This document shows, piece after piece, positions 7,270-14,825 of a stretch of DNA of 20,389 nt. Position numbers and translations under genes: made by a program. The DNA comes from JAZDLC01 sp043802345 (lineage in GTDB: Bacteria; Planctomycetota; B15-G4; JADJEK01): assembly GCA_043802345.1 (NCBI GenBank), contig JAZDLC010000122.1:1-20389 (forward strand), given 5' to 3'. Every line of letters starts with the position of its first letter. Position 1 is the first letter of the stretch. The notes below the pieces were generated by a model that did not search any database, was not told the DNA's origin, and saw nothing but the letters and a program-made list of their open reading frames with translations.

Positions 7270-8142
7270 ATGAAGAAACTACTTCTCCTCCTCGTGCTCC
7301 TCGCGCTCATTCTGGCCGCGGGCATGTGGTTCGCCGGCGACCTCCTGAAGAAGGGCGTCGAGGAGGGCGGCACGTGGGCTCTCGGGTCCAAGACCTCGCT
7401 TTCCTCGGCCTCGCTCTCGGTCCTGAGCGGCGAAGTCTCCATGGAAGGGCTCAACGTGGCCAGCCCGGAGGGATTCGAGGCGAAGTCCGCCATGTCGGTC
7501 GGCCTGATCGACGTCAAGGCAGCCGTCGGTTCGTTCCTTTCCGACACGCTCGAGATCGACCACATCGACATCGGATCCCCGGAGATCACCCTCGAGATCG
7601 GCACGGGCGGAAGCAACCTGGGCGCCCTGATGGACCACCTCAAGTCGAAAACGGGGGGCGGCGGTCCCACGGCGCCTGCACCGAAGGAGGAGCCGGGCGG
7701 GCCCTCGAAGAAGCTGAAGATCGGTCGGGTGACGATCACCTCACCGACGGTCATTCTGGCCCAGTCCCTCTTGATGAAGACAGAGCAGAGAATCGAACTC
7801 CCCACGCTGGAGCTAACCGACATCGGCGGCGGCAAGGAAGGCGGGGACGGCACCGTGACCCTGTCTGAACTGCTGGAGGAGATCTTCGGCACGATCATGG
7901 CCGCGGTGGCCAAGGCCGGCGCTCTGCCCGCGGACCTTCAGGGCATCCTCGACGGAGAGGTCGTGGCAAAGTACGCGGACAAGATCCAGGGGCAACTCCA
8001 GGACATCAAAGGGAAGGCGGGAGAGGCGCTCGACCAGGTGGGCGAGCAACTGGATGATGCCAAGGACAAGGCGGGAGAGGCGCTCGAGGACCTGAAGGGC
8101 GGCCTGGGCGGCTTGCTGGGAGGGGACGGCAAGAAGAAGTAA
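7270..8142 (+). CDS. AsmA-like membrane-anchored protein with KAGEAL-repeat tail
   Basis: A 290-residue protein. Residues 1-22 form an N-terminal membrane anchor (KKLLLLLVLLALILAAGMWF). Then comes an AsmA/DUF748-like pattern: GVEEGGTWALGSKTSLSSASLSVLSGEVSMEGLNVASPEGF, and later LEIDHIDIGSPEITLEI and LKIGRVTITSPTVILA. This is the beta-strand pattern found in AsmA/YhdP-type bridge or assembly proteins, though here much shorter than typical members. A Gly/Pro/Glu linker at about 134-152 splits the beta region. The last ~60 residues are highly charged helix with two copies of KAGEAL (DIKGKAGEALDQ, DAKDKAGEALED), like LEA or apolipoprotein-type amphipathic repeats, then a Gly-rich end. A strong hairpin follows the stop. 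It probably sits on the outer face of the inner membrane; function unknown. Confidence 0.72.
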   Translation: MKKLLLLLVLLALILAAGMWFAGDLLKKGVEEGGTWALGSKTSLSSASLSVLSGEVSMEGLNVASPEGFEAKSAMSVGLIDVKAAVGSFLSDTLEIDHIDIGSPEITLEIGTGGSNLGALMDHLKSKTGGGGPTAPAPKEEPGGPSKKLKIGRVTITSPTVILAQSLLMKTEQRIELPTLELTDIGGGKEGGDGTVTLSELLEEIFGTIMAAVAKAGALPADLQGILDGEVVAKYADKIQGQLQDIKGKAGEALDQVGEQLDDAKDKAGEALEDLKGGLGGLLGGDGKKK

Positions 8143-8167
8143 GTCCTTCTGCTCGCAGTGATTCCTC

Positions 8168-8200
8168 AGGGGTCCCGTGCCGCCAAGGCACGGGACCCCT
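8168..8200 (+). terminator. Perfect 14-bp stem hairpin after the AsmA-like gene
   Basis: AGGGGTCCCGTGCC (8168-8181) pairs perfectly with GGCACGGGACCCCT (8187-8200) around a 5-nt GCCAA loop, 25 nt after the stop codon. The T tract behind it is weak (GGCTGTTT), so it may be an imperfect intrinsic terminator or an RNA-stabilising stem. Confidence 0.7.
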
Positions 8201-8390
8201 GGCTGTTTCACGGGTGCAGAACGCGCCGCCCAGCCGCGGCGGGACAACCGATTCCCTTACATTTAGGTGGCTCCATTCACCGATAGGAAGACCGTCGCTG
8301 CTCGCCGCCTCGTCAGGGCCCACCCATCCCAAGGGTCGGGCCGTTTTCGGGGCCCTTCGGACTCCCTCGTCGCAGTTGCAATGGAGACCT

Positions 8391-11300
8391 ATGTTGCACC
8401 GGTATCGCACTTTGAGCCTGCTTCTTTGCCTGCCCGGTCTTCTCGCCGCCATCGCACAATCCCAGACCACCACGTTTCCGGGCTCCGAGTGGGACGTAGT
8501 CCCTCCCGAGACAGTCGGGTTCGATCCGGCGGCCCTGAACGCGGCCCTCTCGGGCGCCAGCGGCAACATCGCGGTAGTCCGGTACGGCTATCTGGCCGGC
8601 ACCCGGGGGAACGTGACCCAGAGAGTCCCCCTCTACTCCGCCAGCAAGTCGATCACCGCCCTGCTGTTTGGCGTCACGCTGCAGGCGGGACAGCACCAGA
8701 TGGACGACCTGGTCCCCGGCTCCGACCGTCCGAGCGCGCCTCTTGCGTCCTACAGGCAGTTCCTGAGCATGACCAGCGACTACGGTCTGACTCCTCATGG
8801 CCCGGGACAGCATTACGCCTACAACAACAAGTCGACCGACTGCTACGGTCAGAGCCTGACGCCCTCGTTCAACAACCACTCTCCGGTGCAGATCCTCGAT
8901 GACGGGCTGTACTCGGCGGTCGGACGGCAGGACTCGACCTGGTTCTACGGTCTGTGGGGCGGATGGGGCGGCGGTTTCGAGTCGAGCGCCCGGGACATCG
9001 CCCGCATCGGTCACCTGGTCCTGTGCGACGGGGAATGGGACGGCCAGCAGGTGGTCCCCGCATCGTTCATCGCGAATCTCTACCAGAACCAGATTCCAGC
9101 CAACGCCACCCAGAGCTACGCCATCGGCAGTGGGGAGACTCAGGGCGTGCCGGGAGACAACTGGTGGAACCAGTTCGCGATCTCCGATCTTTTGGCCGGC
9201 AACTACTCCTTCGGCTGGTGGACCAACGCCAGCAACATGTATCCCAGCATCCCTGCTGGAACCATCTGGGCCGACGGTCTGAACGGAAACAGGATCTTCG
9301 TCTGCCCGGAATACGACCTGGTCGTGAGCGTGACCTATGGTGGCAACCAGACCGCCCCGGACGAGGTCTTGCGGCCAATCCTGGACGCCATCGTCAATCC
9401 GCCCGCTCCGGGAGGGAAAGTCGGCGGTGAACTGAAGAGCTGGCACAACGTCACGGTCAGCTTCGACGGGCCGGACCTAAACGAGCAAGATGCGCTGCCA
9501 CCCTCCGCGGGCTACCGGCTGAACGTGACCTTCACGCACGGAGGCACCAGCGTCACGGTGCCGGGCTACTTCGCGGCAGACGGGAATGCGGCGGAGACCG
9601 GCGCCGAGTCCGGCACCAGGTGGAGGGTCCACTTCGTGCCCGACCAGGTCGGCGAGTGGAACTACATCGCTTCATTCCGCACCGGAGCGCTGATCGCAGC
9701 CAGCACCGACCCGCTGGAGGGCGTCGCAGTCGCCTTTGACGGCGCTCAAGGCTCGTTCACCGTGAGCGAGACCGACAAGACAGGCCGGGACTTCCGGGGG
9801 AAAGGGCTGCTGCAGTACGTGGGCGGCCGTTACTTGCGCTTCGCCGGCACCGGCGAAGCGTTCCTGAAAGGGGGAGCCGACAGTCCCGAGAACTTCCTGG
9901 CCTACGCAGGGTTCGACCAGACGGTCCCGTCCCACTCGTACGCGCCCCACGCGTCCGATTGGACACCGGGTGACACCGACTGGCGAGGCGGAGCCGGCCG
10001 CAACATCATCGGCGCGCTGAACTACCTCTCCTCGAAGGGGATGAACTCGGTTTACTTCCTGACCATGAACGTCACCGGGGACGGCTCCGACGTCTGGCCC
10101 TGGACCTCTTCCGGAGCGCGATACCGCTACGACTGCAGCAAGCTGGACCAGTGGGAACTGGTCTTCGAGCACATGGACCGGAAGGGACTGATGCTGCATG
10201 TGGTGACCCAGGAAAACGAGAACGACCAGTTGATCGATGGGGGCGAACTCGGCCCCCAGCGGAGGATCTACTACCGGGAGTTGATCGCCCGCTTCGGCCA
10301 TCATCTGGGCGTCACCTGGAACCTCGGTGAGGAGAACACGAACACCGACTCGCAGCGCAAGAGCTACTCGGACTACTTCCAGGAGCTCGACCCGTACCAC
10401 CACCACGTGGTGGTCCATACGCTGCTCGGAATGACCGACACGGTCTACAACCCGCTGCTGGGGCACGAGAGCTTCAATGGGCCGTCGCTGCAGCTGGCCT
10501 CCGTCGATGACACCTACGCGGAGACCCTGAAGTGGGTTCAGCATTCGGCGGCGTGGGGGCAGCCATGGATCGCCACCCTGGACGAGATCGGTCCCGCCAA
10601 TCGCGGGGTGCTGCCCGACTCCGTCGACCCCAACCACGACGAGGTCCGGAAGAAGGGCCTGTGGGGCAACCTGATGGCGGGTGGCGCCGGCGTCGAGTGG
10701 TACTTCGGCTACGCCTATGAACACAATGATCTCAGCTGCGAGGACTGGCGTTCCCGGGAGGAAATGTGGGACCAGACCCGCCTGGCTCTGGGCTTCTTCA
10801 GTGAGCAGGTGCCGTTCGCGGAGATGGAACCGTCCGACTCGCTGACTTCGGCCCCTGGCTCCCACTGCCTGGTGAAGAACGGAGAGGCCTGGCTCGTCTA
10901 CCTGCCGGACGGGGGCAGCACGAACTTGAATCTGGGCGGCGCGCAAGGCCCCTTCTCGGTCCGCTGGTTCGATCCCAGGAACGGCGGGTACTTGAAGGCG
11001 GGCAGCGTGCCGATGTTGACGGGCTCCGGCACGCAATCGCTCGGCTTCCCGCCCCATGCCCCCTCGGATGACTGGGCCGTCCTGGTTCAAGCCGTGGGTG
11101 ACTACCGCATCGAGTACGGCGAGGGGCTCCAGGGTATCGCCGGGTTCACGCCGGTCATCAGCGCGGATGATCCCCGCCTGGGCGCCTCCGAGTTCAAGGT
11201 GCATCTGGAGTCGGCGCGCCCCGCCGCCCCGGCGTTGATCCTGGTGGGACTCGGTAAGGCCAACCTGCCTTACGCCGGCGGCAGCCTGCTCAACGACGTG

Positions 11301-11480
11301 TCACTTGGCTGCCGGGTGCGTTTCGTCGACGGACAGGGCCGGACGTCATTTTGCCTGCCACTTCCGGCCAACCCAGGGTGCCTGGGAGGCTCGCTCTACT
11401 TCCAGTGGCTGGTGGTGGACTCAGACGCTGCCTTCGGAGTCTCGCTGACCCGAGGCCTGCAGGTGATCATGCACAACTGA
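8391..11480 (+). CDS. Secreted fusion: beta-lactamase-fold serine hydrolase + DUF5060 + glycoside-hydrolase-like barrel
   Basis: A 1029-residue exported protein. The ATG at 8391 follows GGAGACCT and opens a signal peptide (residues 1-24). The frame extends upstream to 8214, but that stretch has no signal. Residues 30-340 form a serine hydrolase of the class C beta-lactamase/esterase type: SASK at 83-86 is the SxxK motif and YAYNN the YxN-like motif, while the usual HxG near its end reads LNG. About 343-445 resembles DUF5060 (WHNVTVSFDGP..., WRVHFVPDQVGEWNYIASF). About 465-815 resembles the DUF4038/GH-A TIM barrel: FRGKGLLQYVGGRYLRF, FLKGGADSPENFLAY, WNLGEEN (643-649, likely acid/base Glu) and TLDEIG (likely Asp/Glu nucleophile). 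A beta-sandwich follows to about 903. The last ~125 residues (APALILVGLGKANLPYAGG..., LPLPANPGCLGGSLYFQWLV) match a C-terminal domain I know from planctomycete secreted proteins. Substrates are unknown; polysaccharide plus ester or amide cleavage is inference. Confidence 0.85.
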   Translation: MLHRYRTLSLLLCLPGLLAAIAQSQTTTFPGSEWDVVPPETVGFDPAALNAALSGASGNIAVVRYGYLAGTRGNVTQRVPLYSASKSITALLFGVTLQAGQHQMDDLVPGSDRPSAPLASYRQFLSMTSDYGLTPHGPGQHYAYNNKSTDCYGQSLTPSFNNHSPVQILDDGLYSAVGRQDSTWFYGLWGGWGGGFESSARDIARIGHLVLCDGEWDGQQVVPASFIANLYQNQIPANATQSYAIGSGETQGVPGDNWWNQFAISDLLAGNYSFGWWTNASNMYPSIPAGTIWADGLNGNRIFVCPEYDLVVSVTYGGNQTAPDEVLRPILDAIVNPPAPGGKVGGELKSWHNVTVSFDGPDLNEQDALPPSAGYRLNVTFTHGGTSVTVPGYFAADGNAAETGAESGTRWRVHFVPDQVGEWNYIASFRTGALIAASTDPLEGVAVAFDGAQGSFTVSETDKTGRDFRGKGLLQYVGGRYLRFAGTGEAFLKGGADSPENFLAYAGFDQTVPSHSYAPHASDWTPGDTDWRGGAGRNIIGALNYLSSKGMNSVYFLTMNVTGDGSDVWPWTSSGARYRYDCSKLDQWELVFEHMDRKGLMLHVVTQENENDQLIDGGELGPQRRIYYRELIARFGHHLGVTWNLGEENTNTDSQRKSYSDYFQELDPYHHHVVVHTLLGMTDTVYNPLLGHESFNGPSLQLASVDDTYAETLKWVQHSAAWGQPWIATLDEIGPANRGVLPDSVDPNHDEVRKKGLWGNLMAGGAGVEWYFGYAYEHNDLSCEDWRSREEMWDQTRLALGFFSEQVPFAEMEPSDSLTSAPGSHCLVKNGEAWLVYLPDGGSTNLNLGGAQGPFSVRWFDPRNGGYLKAGSVPMLTGSGTQSLGFPPHAPSDDWAVLVQAVGDYRIEYGEGLQGIAGFTPVISADDPRLGASEFKVHLESARPAAPALILVGLGKANLPYAGGSLLNDVSLGCRVRFVDGQGRTSFCLPLPANPGCLGGSLYFQWLVVDSDAAFGVSLTRGLQVIMHN

Positions 11481-11489
11481 CGGCCGCTG

Positions 11490-11534
11490 CGTCCCGCCGC
11501 TCCGTCCCGCCGCTCCGTCCCGCCGCTCCGTCCC
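11490..11534 (+). repeat. 13-nt GC-rich tandem repeat, about 3.5 copies
   Basis: The unit CCGTCCCGCCGCT repeats head to tail (first copy lacks one base, last is partial) in the gap between two convergent genes. It looks like slipped-strand expansion and is likely variable between strains. Confidence 0.8.
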
Positions 11535-11543
11535 TAGGAGAGG

Positions 11544-12527
11544 CTACGGGCCGAGGAGCCGCTGCAATACGGGAGTCAGCTTGTCGGCATACAACCGGTG
11601 CGCCTCCGCGCTCGGGTGGCGGTTGTACGGCAGCACGTTGTATCGTGGATCCTTGATGTCGACCTGCATGTCGACGACGGTGAACCCGAGTTCGTCCCGG
11701 CAGTAATCCGGCACTGGGTCCGACTCCCCATTCACGAACTGCACTCCCAGTACGGGCTTGATCCCGTGCTTCCGGCACTCCTCCGCCAGCTCCCTGAAGA
11801 TCGCCAGGGTAACAAGGTTCTGCTCCTCGATCGGCGGGTCCTCCGCCTCATCAGGCACCAGGAAGGAGACCAGGTCGATCCTGACGCGATCGTTCTCGAT
11901 GCTGGCCCGTGGATAACGCATGTCCGGGCGGAACTTCGGCGTCAGGGTCTCCGGCCTGAGCCACGACGGGGCGGCCACGTTTCGCTTGCGGTGGAAGGAA
12001 CAGTAGGCAAAGACCGCCACGGCCGGCGGCTTGCGCCCCCGGTCATCGAGGAACTCCCGCATCTGCATCAGGGCATGGACATTGCCAAAAGCGTAAACGG
12101 CGTAGTTCTTCACGTTCCAGCCGGGCAATCGCTGCTGCAACAGCCACGGGAACGTCTTCTCGTTGTCCAGCGGCATGCCCCAGGTGAAGGAGCAGCCGAA
12201 GACCCAGATCTCCGGGAGGTTCTCAAGCGCCGCGGGATCGGTGCTGGTGGTGCGATACCCTTCCTCGTCAGTCCGGACCTTGAAGTGATACGGAATCGGG
12301 GTCTGGGGCACCGTGATCGTCAGATCGAACTCGCCGGGACTGGGAAACCGGCCGTAGACGGGGTGAGGTACGCTGAGTGGCTTGTTGGGATAGACGGTCA
12401 GGTTCTGGGCCGCCTGCGCCGGCATCAGCCGGCTGTAGAGCTCGCGGGCGATATAGACCGTGCCGACTCCGCAGGCGATCCAGAACGGGAGGAAGAACAG
12501 CAGGGCTTTGTTCTTGTCGATCGGCAA
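11544..12527 (-). CDS. Membrane-anchored SGNH/GDSL-type hydrolase
   Basis: A 327-residue protein with one N-terminal anchor (residues 8-28, ALLFFLPFWIACGVGTVYIA) and an outer catalytic domain. The SGNH blocks are visible: FGCSFTWG with nucleophile Ser113, NYAVYAFGN supplying the oxyanion Gly/Asn, and YNRHPSAEAH with His304 near the end. Members of this group act as O-acetyl esterases or transferases on polysaccharides. The frame is open far upstream (to 12797) and overlaps the neighbouring gene, but that part is low-complexity and polar. A TTG start at 12527 is preferred because it precedes the anchor directly and lies ~30 nt downstream of an extended -10 box. It is divergent from a GT39-type glycosyltransferase, so both may modify the same surface glycan. 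The substrate is not evident. Confidence 0.78.
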   Translation of the reverse strand: MPIDKNKALLFFLPFWIACGVGTVYIARELYSRLMPAQAAQNLTVYPNKPLSVPHPVYGRFPSPGEFDLTITVPQTPIPYHFKVRTDEEGYRTTSTDPAALENLPEIWVFGCSFTWGMPLDNEKTFPWLLQQRLPGWNVKNYAVYAFGNVHALMQMREFLDDRGRKPPAVAVFAYCSFHRKRNVAAPSWLRPETLTPKFRPDMRYPRASIENDRVRIDLVSFLVPDEAEDPPIEEQNLVTLAIFRELAEECRKHGIKPVLGVQFVNGESDPVPDYCRDELGFTVVDMQVDIKDPRYNVLPYNRHPSAEAHRLYADKLTPVLQRLLGP

Positions 12528-12562
12528 GCGGGATTCTCGCGTGGATGGATGTGGTCGGGAGA

Positions 12563-12571
12563 AGTATAGCA
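12563..12571 (-). promoter_or_regulatory. Extended -10 promoter of the SGNH hydrolase
   Basis: On the minus strand TGCTATACT reads as a TGn-extended -10 box (TATACT, 5 of 6 matches). No good -35 is present, which fits the extended -10 class. Transcription would begin near 12556, excluding upstream in-frame starts and supporting the TTG at 12527. Confidence 0.5.
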
Positions 12572-12656
12572 GGGTCGGTCTGTCGCGAGCATCGCTCTCT
12601 TCTCGTGCCCGTGCCCGCACACTCCTTGAATGCGACGCGGAAACTGGTGGGATTCG

Positions 12657-12667
12657 GTTCACTGAAC
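12657..12667. promoter_or_regulatory. 11-bp palindrome upstream of the second GT39-type gene
   Basis: GTTCACTGAAC is a perfect inverted repeat with a one-base centre. It lies between divergent genes, about 52 bp before the glycosyltransferase start. It may be an operator; no clear promoter was found next to it on the plus strand. Confidence 0.25.
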
Positions 12668-12719
12668 TCGACGTGGTGCTGCTCCGCGCGACGTCCACCG
12701 TGAGAAAGTCGAGCCGGAC

Positions 12720-14222
12720 ATGATGCTGCTTCTTCTGGCGCTGGTGAGGCTGCTGATCCATCTGTTCAGCACGGGTCTCTCCGACCAGGGTTTTCACCGG
12801 ACGGAATTGGTTCTGCTGGCCTGTGGGGAACGCCTTTCAGCCGGCTACCTGGAGTTCCCTCCCCTCACGCCCTGGCTGGCGCGGATCGCCGGCACGCTTT
12901 CCGGTCATGAGCTGATCCTCTTCCGGGCGTTCCCGGCCCTGGCGGGCGCGCTGTCGGTGCTGATGGCCGGGATCATCGCGCGCCAACTGGGAGGCGGGCG
13001 CTTCGCACAGGGGGCCGCGGCGCTGGCGCTGCTGATCGCGCCCGGGTCGCTTCTTCAGGGTAGTCTGTTCTCGATGGGAGTATTCGACACCCTGCTCTTC
13101 TGTGTCGGTACCTCGGCTCTGCTGGCCGCGGTCCAGCAAGACCGCCCGAGGTGGTGGTTGCTGTTTGGCGCGGCCATGGGTCTCAGCCTGCTGAATCACT
13201 ACACGAACCTGCTCCCCTTCACGGTTCTCTTGCTCGCGCTCTGCGTCACCTCGGCCCGGGCCCGTCTTCGGAACCGGTTCTTCCTGCTCGGCTGCCTGAT
13301 CGCACTGGCTCTGCTGCTGCCGAACATCCTCTGGCAGATCCAGCGTGGATTCCCCTCCCTGGAATTCGTCCAGACCGCCGCCATGAACCGGCGGATCGAG
13401 GTCCCTGTTTCCGCCTTCCTGCTGGGCGTGGTGTACGTATTCCATCCTCTTCTGGTTCTGGTGTGGGTGGCGGGCCTCTGCTGGCTGCTCTTCCCGGGGC
13501 GAGCGGGCGTCCTCCGCTCGCTGGGCTGGGTCTTCCTGATCTCCTGCGCGGTGCTGATCGTGGTCCAGTCGACCCGGCCCATTCGCCTCCAGTTACTGGC
13601 GCCCGTGCTGTACGCCGCCGGCGCGATCGTGCTCGAGTCGGTGGCCAGATCGCGCCGGCTTCGCGTGGCGACGATCCTGCTGCTGGTCCTCGGAGGCCTC
13701 GCCACGCTGCCTCTCTCGGTGCCGGGGCTGACACTGGAGCGGGCTGGCCGGTATGCGGCCCGCCTAGGGTTGCCCACCGTCACTGCGCAGCATCTGGGAG
13801 AGCGGGTTGGCTGGCGGGAGATGGCGGAGAATGTGGAGCAGGCTTGCAACAAGCTCACGCAGGAGGAGCGCTCGCACAGCGCGATCCTGGCCGGGAACTC
13901 AGGCGAGGCGGGGGCAATCGAGCTGTTCCTCGCCGATCGGCAGATGCCTGAAGTTCTCTGCGGCCACAACAGCTTTTACGGTTTCGGCGCCGTGGCGCTC
14001 GCAAGCGGCGGTTCGCCCGAGGCCGCCATCGCCATCGGCTGGCCCTCGTTCCACCTGCACTCCTTGTTCGAGGAGGTGAAAGCGGTTGGCCTGCACAGGA
14101 TGCCGCAAGCCTCTCCGGTCGAGAGGGATCTCCCGATCTTCCTGTGCCGCCGGCCGAGGGTCTCCCTGGCGAGCTACTGGGAACGGGTCCAGACCTGCTT
14201 CGACGACAACCGCCTCGACTGA
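12720..14222 (+). CDS. GT39/ArnT-like polyprenyl-phosphate glycosyltransferase
   Basis: A 500-residue polytopic membrane protein. The first membrane helix starts at the N-terminus (MMLLLLALVRLLIHLF), followed by the first outer loop SDQGFHRTELVLLACGERLSAGYLEFPPLTPWLARI. This matches the GT39 pattern of a catalytic Asp (here Asp22) followed by the GY.....PPL...L signature. About ten further hydrophobic segments reach to residue ~345, including NHYTNLLPFTVLLLAL, a cytoplasmic or loop marker seen in ArnT relatives. A soluble C-terminal domain of ~150 residues follows (ILAGNSGEAGAIELFLADRQMP, FLCRRPR), as in ArnT/PMT-like proteins. The expected second acidic residue beside the Asp (DE) is Gln here. 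ATG codons occur at 12720 and 12723; GAGAAAG upstream is a weak ribosome site. The donor and acceptor are unknown. Confidence 0.85.
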   Translation: MMLLLLALVRLLIHLFSTGLSDQGFHRTELVLLACGERLSAGYLEFPPLTPWLARIAGTLSGHELILFRAFPALAGALSVLMAGIIARQLGGGRFAQGAAALALLIAPGSLLQGSLFSMGVFDTLLFCVGTSALLAAVQQDRPRWWLLFGAAMGLSLLNHYTNLLPFTVLLLALCVTSARARLRNRFFLLGCLIALALLLPNILWQIQRGFPSLEFVQTAAMNRRIEVPVSAFLLGVVYVFHPLLVLVWVAGLCWLLFPGRAGVLRSLGWVFLISCAVLIVVQSTRPIRLQLLAPVLYAAGAIVLESVARSRRLRVATILLLVLGGLATLPLSVPGLTLERAGRYAARLGLPTVTAQHLGERVGWREMAENVEQACNKLTQEERSHSAILAGNSGEAGAIELFLADRQMPEVLCGHNSFYGFGAVALASGGSPEAAIAIGWPSFHLHSLFEEVKAVGLHRMPQASPVERDLPIFLCRRPRVSLASYWERVQTCFDDNRLD

Positions 14223-14315
14223 GGGCACGTTTCATGAGCCAGATCCTGGAAGCCTCTCCTTCGCCTCGCCCGCGGAAGAACTCCTTCAGTTTGCCGCATG
14301 ATCGGACGAAAGAGG

Positions 14316-14327
14316 AAGTTCGAACTT
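14316..14327. promoter_or_regulatory. Perfect 12-bp palindrome AAGTTCGAACTT
   Basis: This palindrome lies 21 bp before the ATG of the CBS-pair gene, in the 126-nt gap after the glycosyltransferase. With one bulged base the arms extend to GGAA/TTTCC. It could be an operator or an RNA hairpin near the ribosome site. Confidence 0.35.
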
Positions 14328-14348
14328 TCCGGAAGATGGAGCCCTCAT

Positions 14349-14825
14349 ATGACGGTTCGCCTCCGAATGACCACCGACTTCGTCTCGATCCATGTCGACA
14401 ACCGGCTGCTGGCCGCCCAGAACCTGATGGACTGGAAGGGCTTGCGGCACCTGCCGGTGATCGACGACGAGGGACGGGTGGTCGGAATGCTGAGCCACCG
14501 CGCTCTCCAGGCGGAGTGGTCCGACTCGAAGAGCCGGAACCTGTCCGGCGAGGAAGTGGAGCGGCGACTCTGGAACAGGCCGGTTCGCGAGGTCATGCGA
14601 ACCCAGGTCTGGATGGTGGAGCCCGAAACGCCGGTGGAGGAGGCCAGCCGGATCCTGCGGGACACTGGCGTCTCCTGCCTCCCCGTCGTGTCGTCGGGCA
14701 GGAAACTGGTGGGAGTCCTCTCCAGCCACGATCTGCCCCGCGGGAACGCACAATCGAGGGACAGGGGCCGGCGGACCGGCTCCGCGGCGATGGCGCTGTC
14801 ATCCGGCGGTGCGTTGCCAGCTTGA
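14349..14825 (+). CDS. Two-CBS-domain (Bateman module) protein
   Basis: A 158-residue cytoplasmic protein that is almost entirely one CBS pair. CBS1 spans about 1-56 (MTTDFVSIHVDNRLLAAQNLMDWKGLRHLPVIDDEGRVVGMLSHRAL). CBS2 spans about 80-135 (VREVMRTQVWMVEPETPVEEASRILRDTGVSCLPVVSSGRKLVGVLSSHDL). Such modules usually bind adenine nucleotides (AMP, ATP, SAM) and regulate a partner. The ATG at 14349 has GGAG 8 nt upstream and starts right at the domain. An in-frame ATG at 14298 would add 17 polar residues and is less likely. Its stop overlaps the TTG start of a secreted serine hydrolase. A second CBS-pair gene lies beyond that one in the opposite direction. Stand-alone, so the partner is unknown. 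Confidence 0.88.
   Translation: MTVRLRMTTDFVSIHVDNRLLAAQNLMDWKGLRHLPVIDDEGRVVGMLSHRALQAEWSDSKSRNLSGEEVERRLWNRPVREVMRTQVWMVEPETPVEEASRILRDTGVSCLPVVSSGRKLVGVLSSHDLPRGNAQSRDRGRRTGSAAMALSSGGALPA

Noticed and set aside
9672..11204. 510-codon minus-strand frame inside the large fusion gene
   Set aside because: No recognisable domain. The plus-strand protein has clear catalytic and secretion features across the same bases.
11598..12569. 323-codon plus-strand frame opposite the SGNH hydrolase
   Set aside because: The minus strand shows intact SGNH motifs and an anchor; this frame has none.
12528..12797. Upstream extension of the SGNH hydrolase frame
   Set aside because: It would overlap the divergent glycosyltransferase start, and an extended -10 box lies inside it, so the message should begin downstream.
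14144..14821. In-frame upstream extension of the serine hydrolase to 621 residues
   Set aside because: The added ~225 residues overlap the CBS-pair gene in another frame and would bury the signal peptide. Composition is shadow-like.
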